Positions 45,183-57,100 of a stretch of 64,000 bases of DNA are shown one piece after another. Numbering within the stretch: position 1 is the first letter of the stretch; each line of letters opens with the position of its first letter. The notes under the pieces are model-generated. The model worked only from the letters and a program-made list of their open reading frames with translations, was not told the DNA's origin and ran no database searches. The position numbers and the translations under genes were made by a program. Source of the DNA: Magnolia sinica (taxonomy: Eukaryota > Streptophyta > Magnoliopsida > Magnoliales > Magnoliaceae); assembly GCF_029962835.1 (NCBI RefSeq), contig NC_080589.1, positions 17,567,586 through 17,631,585 of the forward strand, in the 5' to 3' direction.

Positions 45183-48100
45183 CTAAGGCATGCTTTCCTT
45201 CCCTTTGACCCGGACACTACCCTTACGAATTTCCCTTGCACCAGAAGGTGGTTTCCATGGGTCCACATTCTGTTTCTTTCGCCTTGGATGGCCAGCCAAC
45301 GAGGGGTCCACCAAAGGGCCAGACCAAGTGGAGAGCCCCGGGTCCTTTGGATAGATGAATGTGGAACTAAATGGAACATCTGGTGGATCAAAGTGGGGAT
45401 CTATGTGATGCACAGAAGCCAGTGGATAGCCGAGTGCTCCATCTTGGTGTGGAGGAGGGAACTTCTCACTCTTGCTCTTTGCATTTGCATGTGTGATCAG
45501 ACGCCTCCTCAGCTGAAACAGGAAACAAACATGATGAATGTAGTGATTGTTTGGAGTAGGTACATTTGCTTGAGTGAATAAATAAAAATAAGCTAATTGA
45601 AGACAGACATTGACGAAAAGCAGAAACGAGTTATAAAGAGTTAAATGATACTCAGGCTGCCGATGACGCTTGATATGCGGGCCCTCCGAAACTGTACACA
45701 TGGCATATATTAACTCAAATAAAAACAAGTAGATGTCGCCATCACAACCCTAAGATTAGACTGGTTCAACAGTCATAACCTCTGATTTGTGCACACCTGT
45801 TTGTGGAAATAGGACCATTGGATATTTTTCATTTTTAATCGTCCAATAGATAGTCGGATAATCAAATAAGCTCAATTTTTGGTTCATGACACAGACTGGG
45901 TACCATAATTTGGACAGTTTAATTTGACTAATTGCATGCCACGTGTGCAGTTTCTAATTGGCTGCTTATCATCCATCACACTGCCAGTGTATTGAAGTTT
46001 TTCAATAATAGAAGTCCCTTGTATAGAAATACTTGAGCCCACCTTTGACAAAAAAAATGATTATGATCAAGAATAGTTAGACAAACTATAAGATCTCATG
46101 CTCTCAACAACAGGAAGTTTTAATTGCAGTAAATAAGTGATTATAGATTTTGTAAAGAGGCATCATATGATCCTCACCCAAAGGAAGTGTGGCCGAGAAA
46201 ATTGATCTGATAGAGTGTTCAAAGTATCCATATCGCGTTACGTATCGCATCCTTGGGATACAGATACATATCTGTTATTGCACAGTATATATTGTTTGTA
46301 TCGGGTAATTTATCACACTTTTTGCAAAACATGGGGAAAATTGAGAAAATGGTTGAATTTTTAAATGAAACTTTAGGGATTGTTAAAAAAGACCTTAATA
46401 CACACTTTTAAATCATATCATCTCAAAAAAGAAGTGCATATAATAGGTTTCCTCTATATATGGTCCTAAGCTATGCACTAGCTGAACTACTGCAACTATA
46501 TTCAAGTTGAATGCATAACATTTAGAGTGTATGTGATAATCATTTCATCAGCACTTCTAAGTACTTCGAAATTAGTCTCAAATATATATTTTTTATTAAT
46601 TTTTAATTAAAAATGATTTTCATTTTCCAAAAATGACTAGACAAATCAGTGGATCAGCCCTCATACATGCTTGATTTCATGTTTGGAGTGCAACATTGCA
46701 AGCAATTTGGGAGAAATTGGGAAAATTTTGAAATTTCCCCAATTTCCCCCAAATCGGACCACCTATACTCAAATTTCGAAATTAGAGTATATGTAATGAT
46801 CATTTCATCAAATACTTTTAAATTAGTCTCAAATGACAGCTGGTAGAAGGAAATTTTCGGGAAAAAAAAATGGAGAACATGAAAAACCAATAGATATCGA
46901 AATCAAAGCTCCAACTTCATGATTTTTCATGCAAAACATGAAGGACCAATGGATTTGTAATCATTTGACATTGATTTAACATAATTTCAACAACAAAAAA
47001 TGGGATCGGAAATTGAAAATGCTCACCGGATTGAACATGTGGGATATATCAGCACTACCTGTGCGTTTCGTATCGCACAGGTGGGATACAAGATATATTG
47101 TGGGATATATCGGCCGATATTGTCGATAGTTAAAACATTGATCTGATAGACCAAAAAATTGGACCACTTCATTTATTTATTTATTGATTTGAAAGGCAGA
47201 TGACAGATTACTCCCATAAAATCTCCTTGATAAGAAAATATTAACCTTTCAGTAGGTGCCTGAAAAATGGTTAATGAAAGAAGCAACAGTCTATACTCAG
47301 TTGGCAAAATGCCAAAGCTGGGATTGGGAGAATTGTCCGATTTGGAGGATTTTTGGGGCGTGGCCCATCCAAGTTTTGAGCCAACGAAATAAACCATCTG
47401 GATCCCTATGCCATGGGGCTCGCTTGTACACACATAACTTCAGTTCAAGGATTATGTAAAAGTAAAATGCCGCAATAAACTCAAAACAAACAGATTTACC
47501 ATGGGCAGAATGCAATATCCCTCAGTGATTCTGTTTTAGGTGAGAAATCATATTGCATTCCACGTGGGAATTAATTCTTTCAAAATGATATTACAGCTAC
47601 CATTTTGCCATTTCCCTCCCTTTTTAATTCTATCTGCACACTTTCTTCTTAAAAGCATCATCAAAATGTGAGTTGCCAGAATGCCTGAGGTAATGCTGGA
47701 TAATTCTGCCTTCTAGGGTCGATGGCATTGGTTTCTTTTTGTCTTTTATCAGCACATTTTAACTCTGCATTGTGATAGCCAGCTGGTCATAAGCATGGCT
47801 GAAGGAGGTTGATGTCAGATGGGCAGCCAGCCATGAAATCTTTGCTGAGAAAATCATCACAATGATGACCAAAATAGATGAAGCAAGGCCATGATGATGG
47901 TGAAGACAATCATTTTATCAGAGTAACAGAATCGTAAAACAGAGGCTCCACATAACAATAAGACCTTAGAGGTTTTCCAAATAGCGATGGTTTGAAGTGG
48001 AAAACCCACCTTTTCTGGATGCAAATCCCAAAAACGGGGCCAACCCAAATGTAGTGCTGATGCGATGTATCTCCGTATCACCATAGCTATCTAATCCAAT

Positions 48101-51100
48101 GGTGATTTGGGATAACATCAAACAGGCCAAAGTGGCTGTAGTTATGTTCTTTCTCAATCTATTACTAGGTAGCATATAGATTGCCAGACAGCTTTTCTAC
48201 ACAACTTGTTGACATTTTTCAAAGTTCAACATGTTCTGACTATAATTCAACTACGTTATGTTTTTGTTCAGCATCTGCATTTGATTACTCTCTTGTAAGC
48301 TTAAAAAGTAGCAGATAGAGGCAGTAGCATGACATACATCAAGGTTTGCTTGAAGCTCAGCATTAGCTTCTGGGGCAGGCATTGCCCTAGCAGCTCGATC
48401 ACGTATGCGAGTCTTCTTCATACCATCACCGTTGGCTCTTCCACTACCAGCTCTCAACCTACATAGCAATAAACTAGATTCAGAAACATAATAGGAATAA
48501 ACCACAGAATTCATCTAGATAAAGATGCTCGAGAAGAAATGGTAGGAGTAAATCACAGGCCACACAGTGCACCAGATCCATTTCCCAATCAAAGGGAGTG
48601 CAGACACTTTCTCCCCATTTCAAGTGAGATCTTTCCCCCCTTTTTAAAACTATTTTCACGTGAGATTAGAAACACTCTTCCAGCATTAGATTGTCCAGCA
48701 CCAGATGGAGAATCCAAGGTATACTAAAGTCTTCAGTATATCAAGGCATACAAAAGTACGAAACCTTCTAGCTTCTTCATCCCTCAGTTTAGCATCCATC
48801 TCTTTGCTTGGAGGATACTTAGGAAGGCTTGAAGGCTCACAGGCATAAGGCTCAGTTGTGAAGAACTGCAAAATAGAAACCAATCAGGTGACAAAGACAA
48901 CCTTCTACTGAATGTGGTGCGGAGTGCATATTTTTTTTTTTTTTTTGAAAGATTGCTGAATTTCCAGCATTTAATGATGTCAACAAAAATAACTGCTATT
49001 CTGAAATTATATTGATGTCAACAAAAATAGGATTCTGTACTACCTTATTTAATCTGCAAGGATAAATTTTAAGGCAACATCAGGGTCTGGCAAAAGATGT
49101 GTTGCGCAGCCTGGTTATGTTTTCCTAAATTCTACATTTTAAAGCTTTTTTTCCAGATAATTGTGAATTTTTAACAATAGGTGAAACTCGCTGGAAGTAT
49201 AAAGTTATAACAGTTTAATATGATCAAATCATAAATCATAATACCATATGCAGATTCAAATTATTGTAATTTGAATCTGGAGCTACAGTGTCATGATAGC
49301 TACTGTAACTATTAACAATCAAGAAGTGTTTGTTTTGTAAAAGGGGAATGAAGATAATTGGGCTACAAATGAAGATTTAGTCTGGGGACAACTGCCAAAG
49401 GACAAGGGGAGTCGAGAAAATTTGCTTAGGGCCCATTTGACACTTTTATCTAATTAATAAGAGCTAAAGAATTAGGACTTTTTGTTCCAACTCTTGTTTT
49501 ACAATAAGCTTGTTTGGTAAAATCAATTCTTCAAAACCGAAAAAAGTTCTTATTGAAAATAAGAACGTTTGGTAAAACATTCAAATAAGAGCTTTTTTTA
49601 AAAGATAGTTGCTGTCAATTTAAAAAATTAAAACTCCATTATGATCAATGTGGACTGTTCATTTTTTGGCTATTGATTGGATGGCTAAAATCATCCAATC
49701 AAGAGGAATGGGCAACCAAAGGTGGGACCCACCTTCGATGTGGGTCTTCGACTCGTCCATCATGAGGAGCCACCTTTGATGTCCACCATCCATCAGCCCA
49801 CCTTTGATGTGGACCATCCATCATCTAGGCCCACCTTTGATGTGGATCATCCATCATGTAGGGCCCACTTTTGATTTCCATCGTCCATCATGTGGGGCGC
49901 GCTTTTGATGTCCACCGCCCATCATGTCGGGCCACCTTGCTAGACCTTGGATGTGGACCGCCATCATGCGGGGCCACACTTTGACGTGAGCCATCCATCA
50001 TGTGGGGCCCACCATTGATGTGAACTGCCCATTATGTGGGCCCACCTTGATATGGACCATCTCTCATGTTGGACCCCACCTTCAAAATGGGTCATTCATC
50101 ATGTGGTCCCACCTTCAATGTCAACTGTCCATGTGGGCCCACCGTTAATGTCAATCGTCCATCATGTGGACCCACCTTCGATGTCCACCTCCATGTGGGT
50201 CCCACCTTTGATGTGGACCATCTATCGTGTGTGGCCCACCTTCAATATGAGTCATTCGTCATGTGGGCTCACATTCGATGTCAACCGTCCATCATGTAGG
50301 CCCCCACCTTCCATGTCCATCATCCATCATGTAGGTCCCACCTTTGATGTGGATCATCTATCATGTGTGGCCCACTTTCAATATGGGTTGTTCATCATGT
50401 GGGACCATCTTCGATGCCAACAGTCCATCATGTGAGTCCACCATTCATCGTGTGCGTCCCACCTTTGATGTGGACCATAACCTTCATTACGGGTCATTCA
50501 TCATGTGGGCCCACCTTCGATGTGATGGATGGGATCAACAAGAGAAGAGAAGTGAGCAATATGGGAATTTTTTTAAAAAGTTGAGGGAAAAACTTGTTCA
50601 AGTAAAGCCCGTCTACCAGCTTTAGCAAAATAAGCTCTTAAAAAGGGGGGGAAGGTAAACTTTCCATACCTAGAGAATTAAGGGGTAAAACCTCTTATGT
50701 CTGAATTAGTAAGATGGAAAATTAGACCATTAGCAAACAATCTATTTTTGAAAAATGACTTTTTTATTATAGAAATAAGCAAATAAGATCTTATTTGTAG
50801 AGATGCCAAACGGTCCCTTAAATGATGATCTCTGGACAAGAGGAGAGGAAAATCAAGAGATCTAAGAAGATTTTGTCATGGAATGTTGAGGGATTTGAGT
50901 TCACGAAAATGGCTTGAAACAAAATAAATTTTACTAAAGAAAGATACACATCATCAGGTTCCAGAAGAGCTAAATAGGAGAGGGTATTTTATTCTATGGG
51001 TAAGAAGACTGCAGGTAATTTCCTACTGGCAGGGGAAACAGCAGGAGGGATCTCCGTAGTGCAGGGTAGCGATAGCATAGGTGGAAATTTGACAGGCGTT

Positions 51101-54100
51101 TCCAGTTTTGATCATATTTACTTCATTGGCTGACAAATCCAATGTACACCCAGAGCAGTTTACAGTCTGAAGAACCCGGAAAGAAAAAGATGAAATTGTA
51201 ATCACGGCAGATGGAACATTCCATGGCGTCTCGGTAGAGACCTTTAACATTAAGACAATTGTATTTTGGGGATGTATAATCAAGAGATGGAACTCAGATG
51301 CATCAGGTCAGTTGAGGCTCAACCCAACCACGCGTGTCAGCCTGAGACCCAAGTTAACCAACCCAAGGTATTGAATACAAAACCATAACACAATTCAGGT
51401 TGGGTTGGCTTTAGATTGGGTTAACATGTGCAACTACTAAACTAACACAAAGTCAAACATCTAACTATCAAATAACACCATTAACGTAACGCCCTATAAC
51501 TACCCACAGCATAGAGTCCGCAGCATGGATGGTTCCAATTGTTTGGATCATGAACCCTATTTATTATGCATGGACAGTTTGGATCAGAAAACCTATATAT
51601 GTCCAGAGCATGGACAGTTCCAATCATGAACCCCATTTTCATGAAGACCATAATTGTACATTTATATAATGCATGTTGGTCAACAGTCATAACTCACATG
51701 CATATGAACTGCACATAACATCGGGTTCAGGTTGTGTCAGGTTGCCTGAGGCCTCAACCAACCCCAAGCCAACTTTGGGTTGGGTTGAGGATTTTCAGCC
51801 CAAGCTCAACCCACCCGCAACCCAAAACTAACCTCAATCCAACCCAACACAACTTGACCTAAAGTTTGGATTGGGCTAATAGTGTGCAGGTTGACCCAAC
51901 CCAAGTTGCACCCCTAGTAGAATCACATCGAGAATGACAAAGTTCCAGAAATTACAGGCAGAAATGAGATTGGCCATGCTCAACAGAAACAAGCCATTTT
52001 TTTTTATTTATTTTTTACACATGCACACACACGCTTACACACCCCACACACGCACGCTGTGGGATTTCACCACTGGTGGGTACTCGAACCCTTAACCCGG
52101 TGTTGAAACTCCCAGGAGTCTGCCACCCAGGTAAGAGTGCCATTTTCAATATTTGGGGTCAATAATCTAAGAGAACAGAGAGATCGAGGAGGATGTTGTC
52201 ACAAAATTAGAGTTGGGTGGATGAAGTGGAGATGTGCCTCTGGAGTTTTATGTAATCGCCCCATACCAATGAAACAAAAGGGGAAATTTTATAAGAGAGC
52301 TATAAGATCAGCATGCTTTATTGGAAAGAATGTTGGGCAATTTTTTGAACAATGTGTTCACACGATGAGTGTAGCTGAAATGAGGATGTAGAGATGGATG
52401 AGTCACAAGGCAAGGAATGATAGAATTAGAAATGAATACATTCAAGAGAACTTAGAAGTAGCAACAATAGGTTATAAAATGGGGGAAAGTAGACTTAGAT
52501 GGTTTAGCCATGTGCAACAAATACTGGGAACTACACCAGTTAGGAGCGAGTTGTTTCAAGTTGGAAGGCTCTAAAAGGGAATAGTAAGGCCCAAAAGGAC
52601 GTGGGTAGATGTACTAGGAAACAATGTTCATAGTATCGGGATCATTACATGTATTGCTGACTAGGATCAATGTTTTAAATATCGACGATATCGGCCGATA
52701 TATCCCAAGATATATCTTGTATCACCTGTGCAGTATGAAACGCACATGTAAGTGCCGAATATCCCACATGTTCGATCCGGTGAGCATTTTCAATTTTTGA
52801 TCCATTTTTTTGTTGAAAATATGTAAAATCAGTGTCAAATGGTTACAATCCATTGGTTCATGTTTTACATAAAAAATCATAGAGTTGGAGCCTTGATTTC
52901 GATATCCATTGGGGAAACAAAAGGAAATGGTGGAATTTCTCAGGGAAACTTTAAGAGATGCTAAAATACACATTTTCATATTTGGGAATCAAAGAATTGC
53001 AAAAAAGACGCATACATACTTTTTAATGAGGGTTTAAAAGCATGTAACGCTGACTCAAGGAAACTTTAGAGGAACATGGGGGAAATGGTGGAATTTTTCA
53101 ATGATACTATAAGAGATGCTAAAATACACATATTTGCATATTTAAGAATCAAATAATACTATAATAGCGAGAAAGACGCATATTTGCATACTTAGGAATC
53201 AAATACTAAGTTTCCCTTTAATGGGGCCTAAAAGCATGTATTGTTGACTTAGGGAAACATGGGAAAAATGGTGGATCCAAACATGCATGCACATACATAC
53301 ATACAAACATGAATGCATGATCCATCCATCCATTCATGCATGTGCGCATACACACACATGCATCCATCCATCCATGATTGCATACATATACACGTGTCCA
53401 AACATGAATTTCATCATACAACCATGCACCCATTTTATATATATTTTTTTAAATGAAATGGATTTTTTTCTAATAAACAAAATTTTGGCGATATCAATAC
53501 ATTGGGGATATTATCAAAATATCGCTAAAATACTAGCGATACAAGCAACACCTAGAATATACATAGTAAAAAATATTGGCGATAGAAGTAACACCCAAAA
53601 GTCACACAGTCGAAAATACTGGCGATAGAAGTAACACTTGGAATTTACACAGTTGAAAATATTGGTGATACATTGGCAATATCAATAAATTGGTGATATA
53701 ACTACATTGGCGATACTTAGCAATAGTGTTTTAAATAGCTAGGCTATGTAGCATAGCTTAGCCTTAACGCTACGTAGCTCATGCAAATAGCTTAAGTTGC
53801 ATGTAGTCTATGCTACATGATTAATAGCAAATGCTACATGCTATGCAGCTCACATTACTAGTTACTTCTACTACAACATTAAAATAAGTTAATGGTTTCA
53901 TTGATTTGTAACATTTTTTAATTTTCAATAAAAATTAGTTAATCTTTTCAATTATTTTAGTAAAATAATACAAGTAACAATATCAAATTAGTTTCGTTAC
54001 TCTTTCTTTACTTTTATACTTAAGAATTGCCCTTTCCTATTAATTTAGGTTGCGTTTGGTTGCACCAAATATCATGAAATTTTGTTAAATTTTACTATTA

Positions 54101-57100
54101 ACCAGTCTAATTTGGTGCAAAATATCATGAACTGGTGTAACCAAGCGCAACCTTGATTAAAAATATATTAGTGTGTAGCTTATGCTACACACTATGTAGC
54201 TTACGTGTCACACTTCAAAGGGCTGAACGCTATGCTATGTATTTAAAACACTGCTTAGCAATATATCGCCGATACCTAGAATTTCTAATACTATCAGTGT
54301 TATCGATATCTCCGAGCTAGTGGGAAGGATAATATCGGGGATATATCAATGATGTCAGGGATACACTGAACAATATCGTCTTTGATAGAGTGGAATGGCA
54401 AAACAAGATTCGTGTAGCTTGCCCCAAGTAGTTGGGATATGGATTACATGATGATGATGGCCAGAAATAAGTTGATCAATTTGCCATTGGGAAGTGATTT
54501 TTCACATGCTCAAACAATCTAGAGAACCAATACTGTGTAGACTAGATTGCTTTGTAGTCTCTACCAATGATGAAGCCCACTTCTTGAGGGTATCTTATTC
54601 AGCACTCCGAAGGCTGGCATCAGGTCATGTTCCTACTTTGCTAGAACTAGAAGCATCAGTCACCTTTTAGGTTTGAAATATGTTGCTTGAGGCTGCGGCT
54701 TTTGTGCAAGTGCTGGTGAGAGTTTGAGTATGAAGGATTAGCTGGATAAACACTCCCTATCACCGACCGGTCTGAATCCTAGTAGTGTTGATGAAGCTGG
54801 GCTTTGACCATGTCTCCAGAACAATCTCAATAGCAGGCTCCAAGAGTTGAAAGGAACAACTTAGGTGTGGAATTCAGAAATTTTTGAAAGGTAACAGTGA
54901 ATTAACAAGGTCCGCATTAGGAAACTCATGCATCAGATAAGCTGGAAGAAGTAACCATATTTTTTTTCCAGAATAGTGCCAGAAGAAATGACAATTTTAT
55001 TTTTAATTTTTTGAAGACACAGGGTGTCCCCACCTCTTTTTGAATGAGACTAATCCCACATGAAAGAATGATGTGATTCACTAGCAACAGTCAAAACTGG
55101 GGTGAGGAAGAGCTCAAAGAAATGGATAAAATGAAGAATTCTTTCACTGAAAGCCAAATGCAAGAAAAGGAAAATCCTGTTCCCAAAAAGAGGCCAACTG
55201 GTGAGGACCCAAGAAGAAATAGAAAAAGTGAACATTGAACTCCTCAAAAATCTTTATGAGAAAAGAGGAAAAAGTTAGTTGAAGTTTGATGGTGATAGAG
55301 CAGAGGCCTGCAATGGGCTGGGCTAGAGCTCCAGTGTAGGATGAGTTTATTAAGAGTTTAATCCTATTAAAAGAAAGGTAAACATTATACAACAGCAATG
55401 CCATTTTTACTTATTAGCCACAAATGCCATGCCGTTAGCTACATCCCCTAAATATATGAGGGAGAATAAATGAGAAGAAAACCACTATTAGGATTAAAAT
55501 CTCACTTCGCTGTTCAATGCAGCAGAGGCATTTTTGCGATCAGCTGGGTCAATTGCAAGAAGAGTTTCAATTAGTGGCAATGATGATGGTGGAAAGTCTT
55601 CAAACGTCTCGGCTATACACCGCTTATATGGTTGTTGGGGCTTAAATATGGTTGCATGTGGCAACTTTGACTTCTTCCAATATTCTTCTGAAGGTGAGCC
55701 GCATAGCTTGAAAATCTTGTGCAGCTGCTCCACCTAATAAACAAAAGAAGTTTAAAATTATTCTGCCAAGTGAAAGAAAAAAATTATTTAGTGATTACTA
55801 TTTCCTTCTTCTTCTTTTTTTTTTTGGGGGGGGGGGTTACCTAACACAAATTTTGTTAAGAAAGAGCAAACATGGCAAAGATGAGGAATCAACAACTCAG
55901 ACAAAAAGAATCAAATGACTCAAGAGCAACTGACAAATGGCTTGAGGATCAACCCCCAAGGCCCCAAGCAACCACCAATTTGGCCTTCCTGAACACCAGT
56001 CATGACTATGGAGGCAATTGCCAAAGCATCTGTTATTGCACCCAAATCAATCACAAACCAGCAAGAAAAGTCCCCAAAGAATTCACCCTTTATGGCCTAC
56101 ACCTTCTTGTGCCACACTATTTCCAGTATTTAATTTTGCTACATGCAGTAACCAATATAGAAAAACATTTATGATAATTGGCATACAAATTTTATTTTTT
56201 TTATCGAATGGTTGCTAAATTTCGATTATTGTCTAGCCAACAAGGAAGCCAGCAACTTTAGCACATGCATATTTAGCATTGGCCATAAAATGATATCTGA
56301 AGTCTTACATAGTGTACACACCAGAAAGGACCACAAGTTCAAGAATCTAAAATGCATGTCTAGAGCGTAGTTAATTGGATAACTCATTTCCTCTTACAAA
56401 TGCCAACATTTATTGCAACCAATTTCCGTCATTTGTTTCACTCTCTCGAGAAAAAAAAAAAAAAAGGGTCATTTTTTTAATTTTTTATTTGAAGACACAG
56501 GGTGTCCCCACCTCTTTTTGAAGTGAGACTAATCCCTGCGGATACACGCAACACCCACAACCATGTGTATCAGGTAAAAGAAAAAAAAAGGGTCATTTGT
56601 TTCACACTTCTCGAGAAATGTTGTAGCAACTGTTGCAAAATGATGCATTTCACACAACCACTCCTCACATCAGTTCCAGCGTCTGTTTCTTGGTCAGTAA
56701 CTATGGTCAAGGGCATACACACAAAAAAGATAATCTGCACACACCATCTTTCATTAAGGTGATTATTTTCTTCCAGCCTAATCATTTACTTCTTATTTAT
56801 CTTTTCTTAATAACTCTGCTAATATCTGCTGCCATTACCAACAGCTTGTGTTCATCCATTGAAGGATTATTTCTCAACTCTACATAAAAAGAGATGCTTT
56901 CATAATCCCAGAGGAGTGGAAGTGAAACTAAAATTCTAAGGAAAACAAGCTTGTGCAATAGACTTCTACACCCTCATTTTAGTCCATTCAGAGACTTGCA
57001 AACTCATGAACACAACAAACTCGAAAGCATGAATATGTAATTCCAAGTTCTGATTGTATTTCCAGGCTAGAAATGAGAGAAGTCCATTACAATAACCAAT

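Larger units (their letters stand above)
52668..54384. mobile_element. Composite CGATAT-type non-coding insertion within the RTE LINE
   Basis: The left end 'caatgttttaaatatcgac' and the following 'gatatcggccgatatatccc' are those of the hAT-type family at 25603, 46213 and 58877. The right half (53460-54360) instead matches the second family at 31955-32785 in inverted order. Between them lie a tandem repeat (52905-53275) and an ATGCATCC microsatellite. A clean 8 bp duplication is not seen (left flank actaggat, right tctttgat). The insertion may be a fusion of two elements. Confidence 0.6.

Noticed and set aside
45513..45728. Upstream extension of the last kinase exon (181-codon open frame)
   Set aside because: The sequence before 45512 ends in a pyrimidine-rich tract and AG. 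The conserved protein begins at the junction, so the extension is intron.
49718..50525. Regular repeats with spacers, superficially CRISPR-like
   Set aside because: Units are directly adjacent, vary throughout and have no conserved repeat with unique spacers. The context is a plant gene intron. It is a minisatellite.
50034..50625. Overlapping plus-strand frames rich in Pro-Pro-Ser-Met and Cys-Gly-Pro-Thr
   Set aside because: They are the 34 bp tandem array read in different frames. All frames stay open because of the repeat, not because of selection.
53218..53433. Cys/Met-rich minus-strand open frame
   Set aside because: ATGC/CATC simple sequence; no conserved Cys spacing.
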